Source of the DNA: CAVVKW01 sp963749035
GTDB lineage: Bacteria > Verrucomicrobiota > Verrucomicrobiia > Chthoniobacterales > JAATET01
DNA: 64,000 nucleotides
Direction: 5' to 3'
NCBI GenBank assembly: GCA_963749035.1
Contig: CAVVKW010000001.1
Coordinates: forward strand, 248,001-312,000
This document shows positions 54,959-63,759 of the stretch, in pieces; position 1 is the stretch's first letter, and each line of letters begins with the position of its first letter. The notes beneath the pieces are model-generated. The model was not told the origin of the DNA, did no database searches, and was given only the letters and a program-made list of their open reading frames with translations. A program made the translations under genes and the position numbers.

Positions 54959-55957
54959 ATGAAGTCGCGATTGGACAAGGTCCGGGACCTCAGACTGGAC
55001 GCCGCGCCGGATCCTCCACCGCCCTCCCGCCGCTGGGGACTCTGGCTTTTCGTCCTGATCGCGTTTGGCATCGCCGCCGTTCTCGCGTTCCGGTATTCGC
55101 CGCCCGGGAATTCGACTTCTCAAACGGAGGGAGAAGCGAACGCCGGCGTGCCCGCTGCTTCCGCGCCCGTGACTTCGCTTGAGGCTCGCGCCCCCGGCCG
55201 TTTCACCGCCGCCGGTTACGTCGAGCCGATTCCGCCGTTCCCGATGCACGTCAGCCCCCTCGTGCTCGGGCGAATCGATGAATTCGCCATCGTCGAGGGC
55301 GCGCCGGTGGAGGCCGGGCAGGTAATCGCCCGGCTCAACTCCGAGGAACTCCGAAGACGCCGCGCGGAGTTGCGGGCGGCGCTCGACATCAACGCCCAGC
55401 GGCTGTCTCTCGCCGCAAGCGAACTCGCGCGCTCCAAAAAACTGGCCGCCACTGGCGCGACCGCCGTCAACGAGCTGGAGCAGGCCAGCACGGACGCGGC
55501 CGTGCTCCGGGCGGAGGCGGCAAAACTCCGGACGGAAATCGAGACCGTCGAGTGGCGGATCGAGCAAGCCGACGTGCGCGCCCCGACCGACGGCGTGTTG
55601 TTCGAGCGGCTGGCGCACGTGGGCGACACGATCTACGCCGACTCGAAACGGGAAATCGCTTCGATCTACGACCCGGCGAAGCTGCAAATCTGGGTGGACG
55701 TCAACCAGCGCGACGCCGCCAGGCTGCACGTCGGGCAGCCCGTGGAAGTCGCTCTCGACGCCGAACCGGGCCGGGTCTTTACGGGCGAGGTCCTGCGGAT
55801 TCTCCCGCGCGCGTCGCTCGCGAAGAACACGATCCAGGCGAAGATTCGTTTGCGCGAGACCTCGCCGAGCCTGCGCCCGGACATGAGCGCGAAAGTGACT
55901 TTTCTCGAGCCGAAAACCTCCCCGCTCGCCGCGGACCAAACCACCACCGCCCCATGA
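54959..55957 (+). CDS. HlyD/MacA-type periplasmic adaptor of an ABC exporter
   Basis: 332-aa membrane-fusion protein from ATG 54959: one TM helix (about 27-45), a barrel-sandwich half-motif (VLGRIDEFAIVEGAPVEAGQ), a long alpha-hairpin (residues 120-200) and the second half-motif (VRAPTDGVLFERLAHVGDTI). It follows the repressor by 5 bases and overlaps the ATPase start by 4. With the ATPase and two permeases it forms a MacAB/DevBCA-like exporter, presumably for a metal or metal-stress product given the repressor. Confidence 0.88.
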   Translation: MKSRLDKVRDLRLDAAPDPPPPSRRWGLWLFVLIAFGIAAVLAFRYSPPGNSTSQTEGEANAGVPAASAPVTSLEARAPGRFTAAGYVEPIPPFPMHVSPLVLGRIDEFAIVEGAPVEAGQVIARLNSEELRRRRAELRAALDINAQRLSLAASELARSKKLAATGATAVNELEQASTDAAVLRAEAAKLRTEIETVEWRIEQADVRAPTDGVLFERLAHVGDTIYADSKREIASIYDPAKLQIWVDVNQRDAARLHVGQPVEVALDAEPGRVFTGEVLRILPRASLAKNTIQAKIRLRETSPSLRPDMSAKVTFLEPKTSPLAADQTTTAP

Positions 55958-56658
55958 ATCCCATCGTCGATCTTCGCAGCATTCACAAAGTCTACGCCCG
56001 CGGCGGCGAAAAGCTGGATGTCCTCCAGGGAGTGAGCGTCCAGGTCGCGCCCGGTGAATTCCTCGCGCTCATGGGACCGAGCGGCAGCGGCAAGACGACG
56101 CTGCTTAACCTCATGGCCGGCATCGACACACCGACCTCGGGCGAGATCGTCGTGAACGGGCAGGACATCGCGAAAATGAGCGAGGACCAGCTCGCGGCGT
56201 GGCGCACGCGCAATGTCGGCTACGTCTTTCAGTCCTTCAATCTCGTCCCGGTGCTCACCGCCTACGAGAACGTCGAGCTGCCCCTGCTCCTGCTGCCGCT
56301 CGACCGCCGCCGCCGTCACGAGCAGGTGCTCACCGCTCTGGAGGTCGTCGGCCTGAGCGACCGCAAGGACCACCTGCCCCGCCAGCTCAGCGGCGGGCAG
56401 GAGCAGCGCGTCGCCATCGCGCGCGCCATCGTGACCGACCCTCCCCTCGTGCTCGGCGACGAGCCGACCGGCGACCTCGACCGCGAAAATGCGGAGTCCA
56501 TGATGGAACTCATCGCGACGCTCTGCCGCGAATTCCAGAAAACCTTCGTCATCGTGACCCACGACCCGAAGGTCGCCGAGGCCGCCACCCGCGTCCTGCA
56601 CATGGACAAAGGCGTCCTCGTCGAAAACGAACGAATCTCCCCGGAGGCGGCCCGATGA
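55954..56658 (+). CDS. ABC transporter ATP-binding protein, MacB/LolD type
   Basis: 234-aa ATPase with Walker A GPSGSGKTT, Q-loop YVFQSFNLVP, signature LSGGQEQRVAIARA, Walker B LVLGDEPTGDLD and H-loop VTHD. The signature has LSGGQEQ, near the usual LSGGQQQ of the MacB/LolD group. It overlaps the genes on both sides by 4 bases (ATGA). Confidence 0.93.
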   Translation: MNPIVDLRSIHKVYARGGEKLDVLQGVSVQVAPGEFLALMGPSGSGKTTLLNLMAGIDTPTSGEIVVNGQDIAKMSEDQLAAWRTRNVGYVFQSFNLVPVLTAYENVELPLLLLPLDRRRRHEQVLTALEVVGLSDRKDHLPRQLSGGQEQRVAIARAIVTDPPLVLGDEPTGDLDRENAESMMELIATLCREFQKTFVIVTHDPKVAEAATRVLHMDKGVLVENERISPEAAR

Positions 56659-57800
56659 AGTTCCTGCCCTTCGCCTTGAAAAGCCTCTTTCGCAATCCCG
56701 TGCGCGCCCTCCTGACGTTGCTCGGCGTCGGCGTGGCGATGTTCCTCTTCACCGGCGTCGTCTCGCTCGACCAGGGAATGCGGCGCATGCTCACGAACTC
56801 GTCCGGCGACGACGTCCTCGTCGTCTTCGACAAATACCAGGGCTGCCCGCCGCTCTCGAAGCTGCCCACCGCCCATCAAGGGCAGGTCGCCGATCTCTCC
56901 GGGGTGGCCGGGACCATGCCGACCCTCTTCCTGCTGAGCGCCTGCTCGCGCGCCACCGATCTCGTGGCGGTCCACGGCATCGAACCCGAAAAATTTCGGG
57001 ACTTTCGCGAGATCGACCTCCCCGACGACCAATACCGCGCCTTTGCCGAAGAGCGCGGCGCGGCCATCGTCGGCGAGCGGGTGGCGCGCCGCTATGGGTG
57101 GGAGATCGGCCAGGCCGTCACGCTCCAGCAGCTCGGCGGCGTCTCGTTCACGATCCGGGGGATCTTCCGCGCGCCGGGCAACAGCCTGGAAAACGCGATC
57201 CTCGTCGATCTCGACTACCTCCAGTTTGCAACCGATCAGGTCGGCCAAATGACCCTGCTCCTCGTGAAAGTGTCCGATCCCGAGCGGGCCGGCGCGGTCG
57301 CGGAACGGGTGGACGCGTTGTTTTCGAGTTCCGCCTCGCCGACGAAGACCTCGCCCGAGCAGGCGTTCATCGCCACGGCGATCTCGGGAGTCACCGGCAT
57401 CGTCGAGTTCAGCCGCTGGCTGGGCTACGTGGCCCTCGGCATCATTCTCATTGGCGTGGGAAACAGCCTCGCCATGACGATCCGCGACCGCACCCGCGAG
57501 TTCGCTATTTTGAAGACGCTCGGATTCCGGCGCGTTCAGGTGCTTGGCCTCGTCATCTCCGAGGCGGCGCTGAGTTCTTTGCTGGGAGGCGCGCTCGGCG
57601 CCGGTCTCGCCTGGCTGCTGGTCAACCGGTCGAGTCTCTCGCTCTCGGTCGAGGGCTTCACGATCACGCCGCACGTCTCGCCGGAACTCGCCGCGGGGGC
57701 CATCGTGCTGGCGGCCATCCTCGGCACGGTGGCCGCCGTCGTTCCCGCCATCCAGGCCAGCCGGCTGCAAATCGTGCGCGCTCTACGGGAGGACGATTAA
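56655..57800 (+). CDS. ABC transporter permease, FtsX/MacB type
   Basis: 381-aa permease with the MacB/FtsX layout: TM1 (residues 18-40), a periplasmic domain of about 220 residues, then three TM helices (WLGYVALGIILIGVGNSLAM; VISEAALSSLLGGALGAGLA; LAAGAIVLAAILGTVAAVV). The RTREFAILKTLGF segment is the conserved coupling helix. It is immediately followed by a second permease, so the exporter is a heterodimer. Confidence 0.9.
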   Translation: MKFLPFALKSLFRNPVRALLTLLGVGVAMFLFTGVVSLDQGMRRMLTNSSGDDVLVVFDKYQGCPPLSKLPTAHQGQVADLSGVAGTMPTLFLLSACSRATDLVAVHGIEPEKFRDFREIDLPDDQYRAFAEERGAAIVGERVARRYGWEIGQAVTLQQLGGVSFTIRGIFRAPGNSLENAILVDLDYLQFATDQVGQMTLLLVKVSDPERAGAVAERVDALFSSSASPTKTSPEQAFIATAISGVTGIVEFSRWLGYVALGIILIGVGNSLAMTIRDRTREFAILKTLGFRRVQVLGLVISEAALSSLLGGALGAGLAWLLVNRSSLSLSVEGFTITPHVSPELAAGAIVLAAILGTVAAVVPAIQASRLQIVRALREDD

Positions 57801-58952
57801 ATGAGACTGCCGCTCCGCTACAATTTCCGCAGCCTGTTGCGCCGGAAAACCCGCGCGGCCATGACGGCGCTCGGCATCGGCCTGGCCGTGCTGGTGGCCG
57901 TCCTCATGCTCGCCCTTTCCACGGGTTTGACGAACAGCATTCGCGCCACCGGCCACCCCCTCAATGTCCTCGTCACCAGCAAGGGAGCCGAGACCACGGA
58001 GTTCTCCTCCATCGATCCCGCCGTCTTGGACGTGCTGCGATTCTCCCCCTACGTCGCGGCGGCGGGAGAGAGTCCCATGGCTTCGCCGGAGGTCTACTTC
58101 ACCACGCAGGCGGAAACCGGCCCGGGTCTCCCGGCGGCGCAGGCCCTCGTGCGCGGCGTGCTCCCGGCCGCTCTCGGCGTGCACGATCAGGTGCGGTTGA
58201 CGGACGGACGCTTCCCCGGCCAGCCCGGCGAGATCATGGTCGGCCCGCTGGTCCCGGCCAAGCTCAGCGTGTCGGATGATCGCCTCGCCATCGGCCAGTC
58301 GCTCACGTTCGAGGGAACGCCCTGGAAGATCGTCGGACGGTTCGCCGCGCCGGGCACCGCCTTCGAATCCGAAATCTGGGGGCCGCTCGACGACCTCATG
58401 GTGGCCGCCCGGCGGAGCGAACTCTCCTCCATCGCCCTGCGGGCAAAAGACGCCGCCGCGCTGGAGGAAATGCTCTTCGACTTCGCCACGCGCAGCGACG
58501 TGCTCGTCGAGGCCCGCCGCGAAACCGCCTACTACGCGGCCTACGCCGAGGCGTTTCGCCCCGTCCAGATCATGGTCCACGTGATGACCGCGATGCTGGT
58601 GCTGGGCGGGGTCTTCATCGGAATGAACACCCTGTTCGCCGCCGTGATGAGCCGCATCCGCGAAGTCGGCGTGCTGCGCACCGTCGGCTATCGCCGCGGG
58701 GACATCGCCCTGTCCTTCCTGATCGAATCGCTCATCCCCGCCCTCGTCGGCGGCGCGCTTGCCTGCCTGGTCGCCCTCGGCGCGAACGGATTTGCCCTGC
58801 GCATTCCCATGGGCGCGTTCCGCTTCGAGGTCGGACCCTCGCTCCTCGCGGTCGGCATGGGCCTGAGCGCGCTCATCGGAATCCTCGGCGCCGCCTGGCC
58901 GCTCTGGCGGTCGGCCCGCCTCAAAACCGTCGATGCCATCCGGCATCTCTGA
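57801..58952 (+). CDS. ABC transporter permease, second subunit
   Basis: 383-aa FtsX/MacB-type permease starting directly after the stop of the first one. TM1 (about 18-40), a periplasmic domain, then three TM helices; the coupling segment reads RIREVGVLRTVGYRRGDIAL. A periplasmic loop contains IGMNTLFAAVM near TM2. It differs from the first permease, as in DevBCA-like and MacB-like heterodimers. Confidence 0.9.
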   Translation: MRLPLRYNFRSLLRRKTRAAMTALGIGLAVLVAVLMLALSTGLTNSIRATGHPLNVLVTSKGAETTEFSSIDPAVLDVLRFSPYVAAAGESPMASPEVYFTTQAETGPGLPAAQALVRGVLPAALGVHDQVRLTDGRFPGQPGEIMVGPLVPAKLSVSDDRLAIGQSLTFEGTPWKIVGRFAAPGTAFESEIWGPLDDLMVAARRSELSSIALRAKDAAALEEMLFDFATRSDVLVEARRETAYYAAYAEAFRPVQIMVHVMTAMLVLGGVFIGMNTLFAAVMSRIREVGVLRTVGYRRGDIALSFLIESLIPALVGGALACLVALGANGFALRIPMGAFRFEVGPSLLAVGMGLSALIGILGAAWPLWRSARLKTVDAIRHL

Positions 58953-58975
58953 ACCCAAAAGAAAGAAAAAGAAAA

Positions 58976-59374
58976 ATGAAAACCAAAACCCTGACCACCA
59001 CCCTCATCGCCACGCTTTGCGCCCTCGGCCTGGCAACGGCCGAAGACCAGTCTGCCGTCACCGGAGTCAACGCCCTGGTCGCCAACCCCGCCGAGCATTC
59101 CGGCAAGATCGTCACGTTCACCGGCATCGTGAACCTCGTTTCCGAGGAACGAAAAATGTTCACGCTCATCGACACGTCCGAAGCCGACTGCACGGACGCC
59201 TGTCAGCAACCCACGATCATCGCCGAACTCGGTCCCGACCTGACGACGCTGCCGAAACCCACCGAGACCGTCGTTGCAACGGGCAAAGTGGACACCTCGA
59301 ACTCGCCAGCCCGCGTGACCGTGACGGAATTGATCTCCGGCAAGGAAGCCGTAGAGGCTTCGTCGAAGCGATGA
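58976..59374 (+). CDS. small secreted OB-fold-like protein
   Basis: 132-aa protein with a signal peptide (KTLTTTLIATLCALGLATA) and a beta-rich mature domain (HSGKIVTFTGIVNLVSEERK, VVATGKVDTSNSPARVTVTE) like small OB-fold periplasmic proteins. A cysteine pair (DCTDACQQ) could bind metal. It lies 23 bases after the second permease with AAAGAAAAAG before the ATG and is probably the last gene of this operon. Confidence 0.7.
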   Translation: MKTKTLTTTLIATLCALGLATAEDQSAVTGVNALVANPAEHSGKIVTFTGIVNLVSEERKMFTLIDTSEADCTDACQQPTIIAELGPDLTTLPKPTETVVATGKVDTSNSPARVTVTELISGKEAVEASSKR

Positions 59375-59468
59375 TACGCGGACCGGGGTGGGTGCCGCGG
59401 CCCTTTCGGGGATTGGTCAACATACCGTGAGAGCCGCCCATTCGGCCACGCCCCCAAGCCTGTCTTCC

Positions 59469-59953
59469 CTACTCGGTTAATCCGATTTCCCTGGTCGCAT
59501 GTTCCAGCCGAAGCTCGTCGAGTTTGTCAAACGGAAGTGACCAGAAAAGCTCGAGTCGGCGTTTGATTTGCTGGGTCACGTCCCAGAAAATCTTTTCCTT
59601 CTGCTCGTCGGTTCCCTGCGCCTCGCCCGGATCAGGTGATCCCCAGTGAGCGATGATCGGTTGGCCAGGCCACACCGGGCACGTCTCCTTGGCGTTGTCA
59701 CAGAGGGTGATGACGAAGTCGAACTCGACGTCTTCGAACTCCTCCCACGATTTGCTCCGGGCGTCGGCGGTGTCGATGCCGTAGTGCTCTTTGAGAATCT
59801 TCACCGCAAGAGGGTGTGGATCGGGGCAGGGATTGGAACCCGCGCTGGCGACATTGAATTTGTCGGCGGCGTATTTCTTCACGAGATATTCGGCGATGAT
59901 GCTTCGCGCGGAATTGCCTGTGCAGAGGGCAAGAGGATATTGGTCTTGTCCAT
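59469..59953 (-). pseudogene. arsC: arsC-type arsenate reductase (LMW-PTP family), frameshifted near its 5' end
   Basis: Most of the gene encodes an intact thioredoxin-dependent ArsC: active-site loop LCTGNSARSIIAEYL, then SAGSNP, DFVITLCDNAKETCPVWPG (the second and third redox cysteines) and HWGSPDP. The proper start is in another frame: ATG 59953 reads M-D-K-T-N-I-L and is thrown out of frame by two extra bases (GC, near 59930) before LCTGNS. Removing them restores ILFLCTGNS. It is therefore a recent frameshift or a sequencing error. An IS5-family element sits 36 bases upstream and may have separated it from its promoter. Confidence 0.75.
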
Positions 59954-59988
59954 TAATCCGACCCTCAGCAGCAGCTCGACGATTCTTA

Positions 59989-60884
59989 GAGCCTGTCTGA
60001 AAACGCGGGTGTTTACGAATATTGGTTAAGCATGATTCGGATAGCGGCAAGAAAGACGAAAGCTTTGGCACTGGAGATTGTTTTTTCGTAGTCGCGGACG
60101 AGGCGGCGCTGGTGGTGCAGCCAACCAAAGGTGCGCTCGACAACCCAGCGTTTAGGCAGGACTTTGAAGCCCTGAGTCGAGTCGCAGCGGCGGATAATTT
60201 CCACTCTGGTATCTGCGCTTTCGGTATGGACCCAGTTGGCGAAGGGTTCCCCGGTGAATCCTCCATCGGCCCAGATCTTTTTCAACCGATGCTCCTTGAG
60301 CACGGGCCTGAGCAGTTCCATAGCTCCTGCTCGCTCGGGAGTGTCGGCGGGAGCGATGAAGACGCCCAGAATCAGACCTAATGTGTCCACGCAGAGGAAG
60401 CGCTTGCGTCCTTTGGTCTTCTTCCCGGCATCGTAGCCTACGGTGCCACCATGAGCCGCCGCCCGAACGGTCTGGCTGTCTATTACTGCCGCGCTCGGCT
60501 GCTTCTTCTTGCCCGCTAACTTGCGAAGACTCTCTCGGAAAAACGCATGGAGGGTTTCCAGCAGTCCGGAGCGCGACCAGACCCAAAAATGATGATAGAC
60601 CGTTTTCCAACATGGAAACTCCTTTGGTAGCAGCCGCCAAGGGCACCCGCTCTTCGTCATATACAACACCGCGTCGACAACCCGGCGAAGGCACGTCCGC
60701 GGTCGTCCCGTCCGGGCCTTTTTTGGCAGCAGGGGACGAAGGATTTCCCATTGAAAGTCGGTCAGATCTGTCTGGTATTCGGCGAATTGCATCGCTTGAA
60801 TTCCCTTTCGGATAGAAGGCAAACGTCTTGCCGTTCTCAGGAATCAAGGTAATTCCCCCACTTTTTTCGTTTTCAGACAGGCTC
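59989..60884 (-). mobile_element. IS5-family insertion sequence, complete
   Basis: 896-bp element bounded by perfect 16-bp terminal inverted repeats (GAGCCTGTCTGAAAAC at 59989-60004 and its complement at 60869-60884) and a 3-bp target duplication TTA (59986-59988, 60885-60887). The TNA target and single-frame transposase fit the IS1031/IS427-like groups of IS5. The intact ends imply recent insertion. Confidence 0.93.
60013..60822 (-). CDS. IS5-family DDE transposase
   Basis: 269-aa transposase in a single uninterrupted frame: N-terminal DUF4096-type region (YQTDLTDFQWEILRPLLPKK, SGCPWRLLPKEFPCWKTVYH), then the catalytic acidic residues in AVIDSQTVRAA, KIWADGGFTG and VVERTFGWLHHQRRLVRDYE. ATG 60792 (MQFAEYQTD) is an equally good start. 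It fills nearly the whole element and appears functional. Confidence 0.92.
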   Translation of the reverse strand: MPSIRKGIQAMQFAEYQTDLTDFQWEILRPLLPKKARTGRPRTCLRRVVDAVLYMTKSGCPWRLLPKEFPCWKTVYHHFWVWSRSGLLETLHAFFRESLRKLAGKKKQPSAAVIDSQTVRAAAHGGTVGYDAGKKTKGRKRFLCVDTLGLILGVFIAPADTPERAGAMELLRPVLKEHRLKKIWADGGFTGEPFANWVHTESADTRVEIIRRCDSTQGFKVLPKRWVVERTFGWLHHQRRLVRDYEKTISSAKAFVFLAAIRIMLNQYS

Positions 60885-61043
60885 TTAGCAGTGATCTGGT
60901 CGGTCGGGATGTTTTAGTCGTGAACTTAAACAGACGGAACGCCAGCGAATCGAATCCGGATTACCTTTTTTCCCTTGGTCGACCTGTCCGACCTCCGTGG
61001 TCGCGAGTTTTTGCTGTCGCTCCATGCAGTCCCCTCAATTTGG

Positions 61044-62072
61044 TCACTCAGGGTCGATTGTCAGGAGGTTGTAGAACGGGATTCCTGTCGTGGGCTGGCC
61101 TCCGAATCGGGTGCCGGTGTTGCGCTCAGTGAGGTGTTCAATACCTTGGTTGTAGCTGATCGCAGAAAGTGGCAGGTAATTGACGTCGTAAACAAACCGG
61201 CTGGCGTCTTTTAGGAAGTATTGGAGAAAGTTTATCACGAAGGGTTTTTCTTCGAGAGAGGCCGTATTCACGTAGATGAAGAGGGGACGACCGAGCGGGA
61301 TATAGTATCCCTCCTTGACAGCCTTGTTCGACGGCGGAACCGGGCGACTCCGCCGGGACTCGCCGGCTATGGCGTCGTAGTCGTTCTCGATCGGCACGGC
61401 TTTGAGCTTTTCCTGCTCGGCGGAGTAGTAGGCGAAGGGAATGAAGCCAAGGGCGTATTTGCTCCGCTCGATGCCCGCGACGAGTTCGTTGTCGTCTTCG
61501 CTGCCCGTGTAGTCTTTGCGCAGGGTCTTTCCTCCAGTGATGACTTCTGCGAAGTAATCGTAGGTGCCAGAATCGGTGCCTGCTCCGTAGAGTTTGATCT
61601 CTTCATCCGGCCACTCCGGTCGGATTTGGGTCCATCGCGTGACGGTGCCCTCGGCGCTTGGTTCCCAGAGCATTTTGAGTTCGGACGTCTTGATCGAGTC
61701 CATCCAGTCGTTCTCGACGTTGACAGCGATGGTGAGCGCATCGTAAGCGATGGGGATTTCAATAAATTCGATACCGTTGGCTTTGGCCTCGGCGATTTCG
61801 GCGGACAGAATCGGTCGCGAAGCATCCTGAATGTCGATCTCGCCTTGGAGGAACTTGCGGAATCCACCAGTCGTGCCGGAGAATGCCACGTCAATCTCTA
61901 CAGCACCCTCGGTGTGTTCTTCGTAAGCTTGGGCAGCGGCCGTGATAATCGGATAAACCGTGCTCGATCCGTCGATGGCGATGCGCTTTTCCTGCGCAAT
62001 CGAGAGTCCAGGAACGGCCACGATGATCGTTGCTGTCGTCAGGAATAATCGGAGGTTGGTCGAAATTTTCAT
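61044..62072 (-). CDS. pstS: PstS-family phosphate-binding protein
   Basis: 342-aa periplasmic binding protein: signal peptide (LFLTTATIIVAVPGLSIA), then IDGSSTVYPI, FSGTTGGFRKF (phosphate loop), IQDASRPI and GAGTDSGTYDYFAEVI, the last being the strong PstS phosphate-binding signature. It is transcribed away from the ArsR gene, with a composite operator between them, so expression probably responds to arsenic. Arsenate resembles phosphate, and ars-linked PstS proteins are thought to favour phosphate uptake under arsenate. Confidence 0.9.
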   Translation of the reverse strand: MKISTNLRLFLTTATIIVAVPGLSIAQEKRIAIDGSSTVYPIITAAAQAYEEHTEGAVEIDVAFSGTTGGFRKFLQGEIDIQDASRPILSAEIAEAKANGIEFIEIPIAYDALTIAVNVENDWMDSIKTSELKMLWEPSAEGTVTRWTQIRPEWPDEEIKLYGAGTDSGTYDYFAEVITGGKTLRKDYTGSEDDNELVAGIERSKYALGFIPFAYYSAEQEKLKAVPIENDYDAIAGESRRSRPVPPSNKAVKEGYYIPLGRPLFIYVNTASLEEKPFVINFLQYFLKDASRFVYDVNYLPLSAISYNQGIEHLTERNTGTRFGGQPTTGIPFYNLLTIDPE

Positions 62073-62133
62073 TGGTTTTAGGATGAGGGTTCGGAATCAA
62101 CTGGGGTGGATGCAAGTTCACCCGCGCGTCGGC

Positions 62134-62171
62134 ATATACGCATAGGCATATATTGTGACAAGTTTGTCACA
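62134..62171. promoter_or_regulatory. composite ArsR operator, divergent copy
   Basis: ATATACG-N6-CATATAT (62134-62153) adjoins a perfect palindrome TGTGACAA-GT-TTGTCACA (62154-62171). The reverse complement of the whole site matches the second copy at 62681-62718 at most positions. It lies between the divergent pstS and arsR genes. Confidence 0.8.
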
Positions 62172-62219
62172 GTTCCTCGCTGAAATTTTTCTCATTCCGC
62201 GCTATCTCTAGAGGTTTTG

Positions 62220-62642
62220 ATGAAGAAAACGGATCGGAGGATGAGTGAGGGAGACTTAGTGCGGGTCTATGAATGCCTGTGCGACGTGACGCGCTTGCGG
62301 ATTCTCCACCTACTGATGAAGTCGGCGTTGTGCGTCTGCCACCTCGAGCAGATCGTTGGAGGACCACAGGCCCGGATTTCCCGGCACTTGGCTTATCTCA
62401 AGCGGCATGGCGTGGTGACGACGTTGCGCCACCATAATTGGAGCATCTATCAGCTTCAGAAAAGTCATTCGGAACTGGTGGAGCTTCAGCTTCGGTGCTT
62501 GCAGGACTGCGTGCAGGAAATGTCCGTCTTCCGGGAAGATCGTGAGAGACTGGCGACTTTGCGCGATGACGTGAAATGGATCGAAAACTTGATGGCTGGC
62601 AGGCTATTCAGCGTGCCGCCGAAGGGTTCGGACTGTCGGTGA
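62220..62642 (+). CDS. arsR: ArsR-family arsenic-responsive repressor
   Basis: 140-aa winged-helix repressor with the As(III) motif ALCVCHLEQIV (C38-x-C40, as ELCVCDL in classical ArsR) and recognition helix GGPQARISRHLAYLKRHGVV. Extra cysteines (ECLCD) lie in helix 1. ATG 62220 with GAGG 5 bases before it is preferred over the adjacent TTG 62217. It should repress the divergent pstS and the downstream pstS-pst genes through two composite operators. Confidence 0.9.
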   Translation: MKKTDRRMSEGDLVRVYECLCDVTRLRILHLLMKSALCVCHLEQIVGGPQARISRHLAYLKRHGVVTTLRHHNWSIYQLQKSHSELVELQLRCLQDCVQEMSVFREDRERLATLRDDVKWIENLMAGRLFSVPPKGSDCR

Positions 62643-62680
62643 TTGATCGGGTTGTGCCTACCGCTTCTGGCAAGCGGATT

Positions 62681-62718
62681 TGCGACAAAAATGTCACAAT
62701 ATACGTTTGGGCGTATAC
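62681..62718 (+). promoter_or_regulatory. composite ArsR operator, second copy
   Basis: TGCGACA-N4-TGTCACA (62681-62698) followed by ATATACG-N6-CGTATAC (62699-62718), the same two palindromes as at 62134-62171 in reverse order and orientation. It lies 62 bases upstream of the second pstS. Confidence 0.8.
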
Positions 62719-62779
62719 ACTCGGAATTGGATGCTCGTTTTCGCGGTTACGAACCGCGCAAAACCTAAACACCATACCC

Positions 62780-63751
62780 ATGAAATCCCTGAAAACACAT
62801 TTTGTCCTCCTCGCGACGGCAGGCCTAGCGTTCAACGCAGTGGCCGCTCCGGTCGAGGTCGATCCCTCCATCCCTGCCTACACCCAGACCAGCGGTGTCT
62901 CGGGCAACTTGAACTCGATCGGTTCCGACACACTGAACAACCTGATGACCTTCTGGGCGGAAGGCTTCAAGAAGGAATACCCGAACGTCAACATCCAGAT
63001 TGAAGGCAAGGGGTCGTCGACCGCACCGCCGGCCCTCATCGCCTCGACGGCCCAGCTCGGGCCAATGAGCCGCGAGATGAAGTCGTCCGAGATTGATGAG
63101 TTCGAAAAGAAATTCGGCTACAAGCCGACTGAGATCAAAGTGGCGGTGGACGCCTTGGCGGTCTTCGCCAACAAGGACAACCCAATCGAAGGACTCACGA
63201 TGGCGCAGGTCGATGGCATCTTTTCCAGCACGCGCAAGGCGGGCGGCGAAGATATCACGACCTGGGGCGAAGTCGGGCTGACCGGTGATTGGGCGAACAA
63301 GCCGCTGTCTCTCTTTGGACGCAACAGCGCGTCCGGCACGTATGGGTTTTTCAAGGAGCAAGCCCTCAGCAAGGGCGACTTCAAGTCCAGCGTGAAGGAG
63401 CAACCCGGCTCGTCTGCGGTCGTGCAGGGAGTGGCGAGCGACATCGCCGGTATCGGCTATTCGGGCATCGGTTACATCACGTCCGGAGTGAAGGCCGTGG
63501 CACTGGGCGAAGAGGCTGGCAAGTTTGTCGAGCCGACTTACGAGAATTGCCTGAGCGGTGATTATCCGCTGGCGCGCTTCCTCTACGTTTACGTCAACAA
63601 GAAGCCAGGTGAGCCGATTGACAAGCTCACGGCGGAGTTCCTGAAATACGTGCTCTCGCAGCAGGGGCAGGAGATCGTCGTGAAGGACGGCTACTTCCCG
63701 CTGCCAATGCAAATCGTCGAGGAAACGCTCTCCGAGGTCAGCGCAAACTAA
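62780..63751 (+). CDS. pstS: PstS-family phosphate-binding protein, second copy
   Basis: 323-aa binding protein from ATG 62780 with a signal peptide (THFVLLATAGLAFNAVAAPV). Motifs: SIGSDTLNNLMTFW, IEGKGSSTAPPAL, LGPMSREMK, FGRNSASGTYGFFKE. It belongs to a different PstS subgroup (serine-rich first loop) from the 61044 protein. A pstC-like gene begins 123 bases downstream, so this copy is the one attached to a Pst transporter. Confidence 0.9.
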   Translation: MKSLKTHFVLLATAGLAFNAVAAPVEVDPSIPAYTQTSGVSGNLNSIGSDTLNNLMTFWAEGFKKEYPNVNIQIEGKGSSTAPPALIASTAQLGPMSREMKSSEIDEFEKKFGYKPTEIKVAVDALAVFANKDNPIEGLTMAQVDGIFSSTRKAGGEDITTWGEVGLTGDWANKPLSLFGRNSASGTYGFFKEQALSKGDFKSSVKEQPGSSAVVQGVASDIAGIGYSGIGYITSGVKAVALGEEAGKFVEPTYENCLSGDYPLARFLYVYVNKKPGEPIDKLTAEFLKYVLSQQGQEIVVKDGYFPLPMQIVEETLSEVSAN

Positions 63752-63759
63752 GTCGGACT

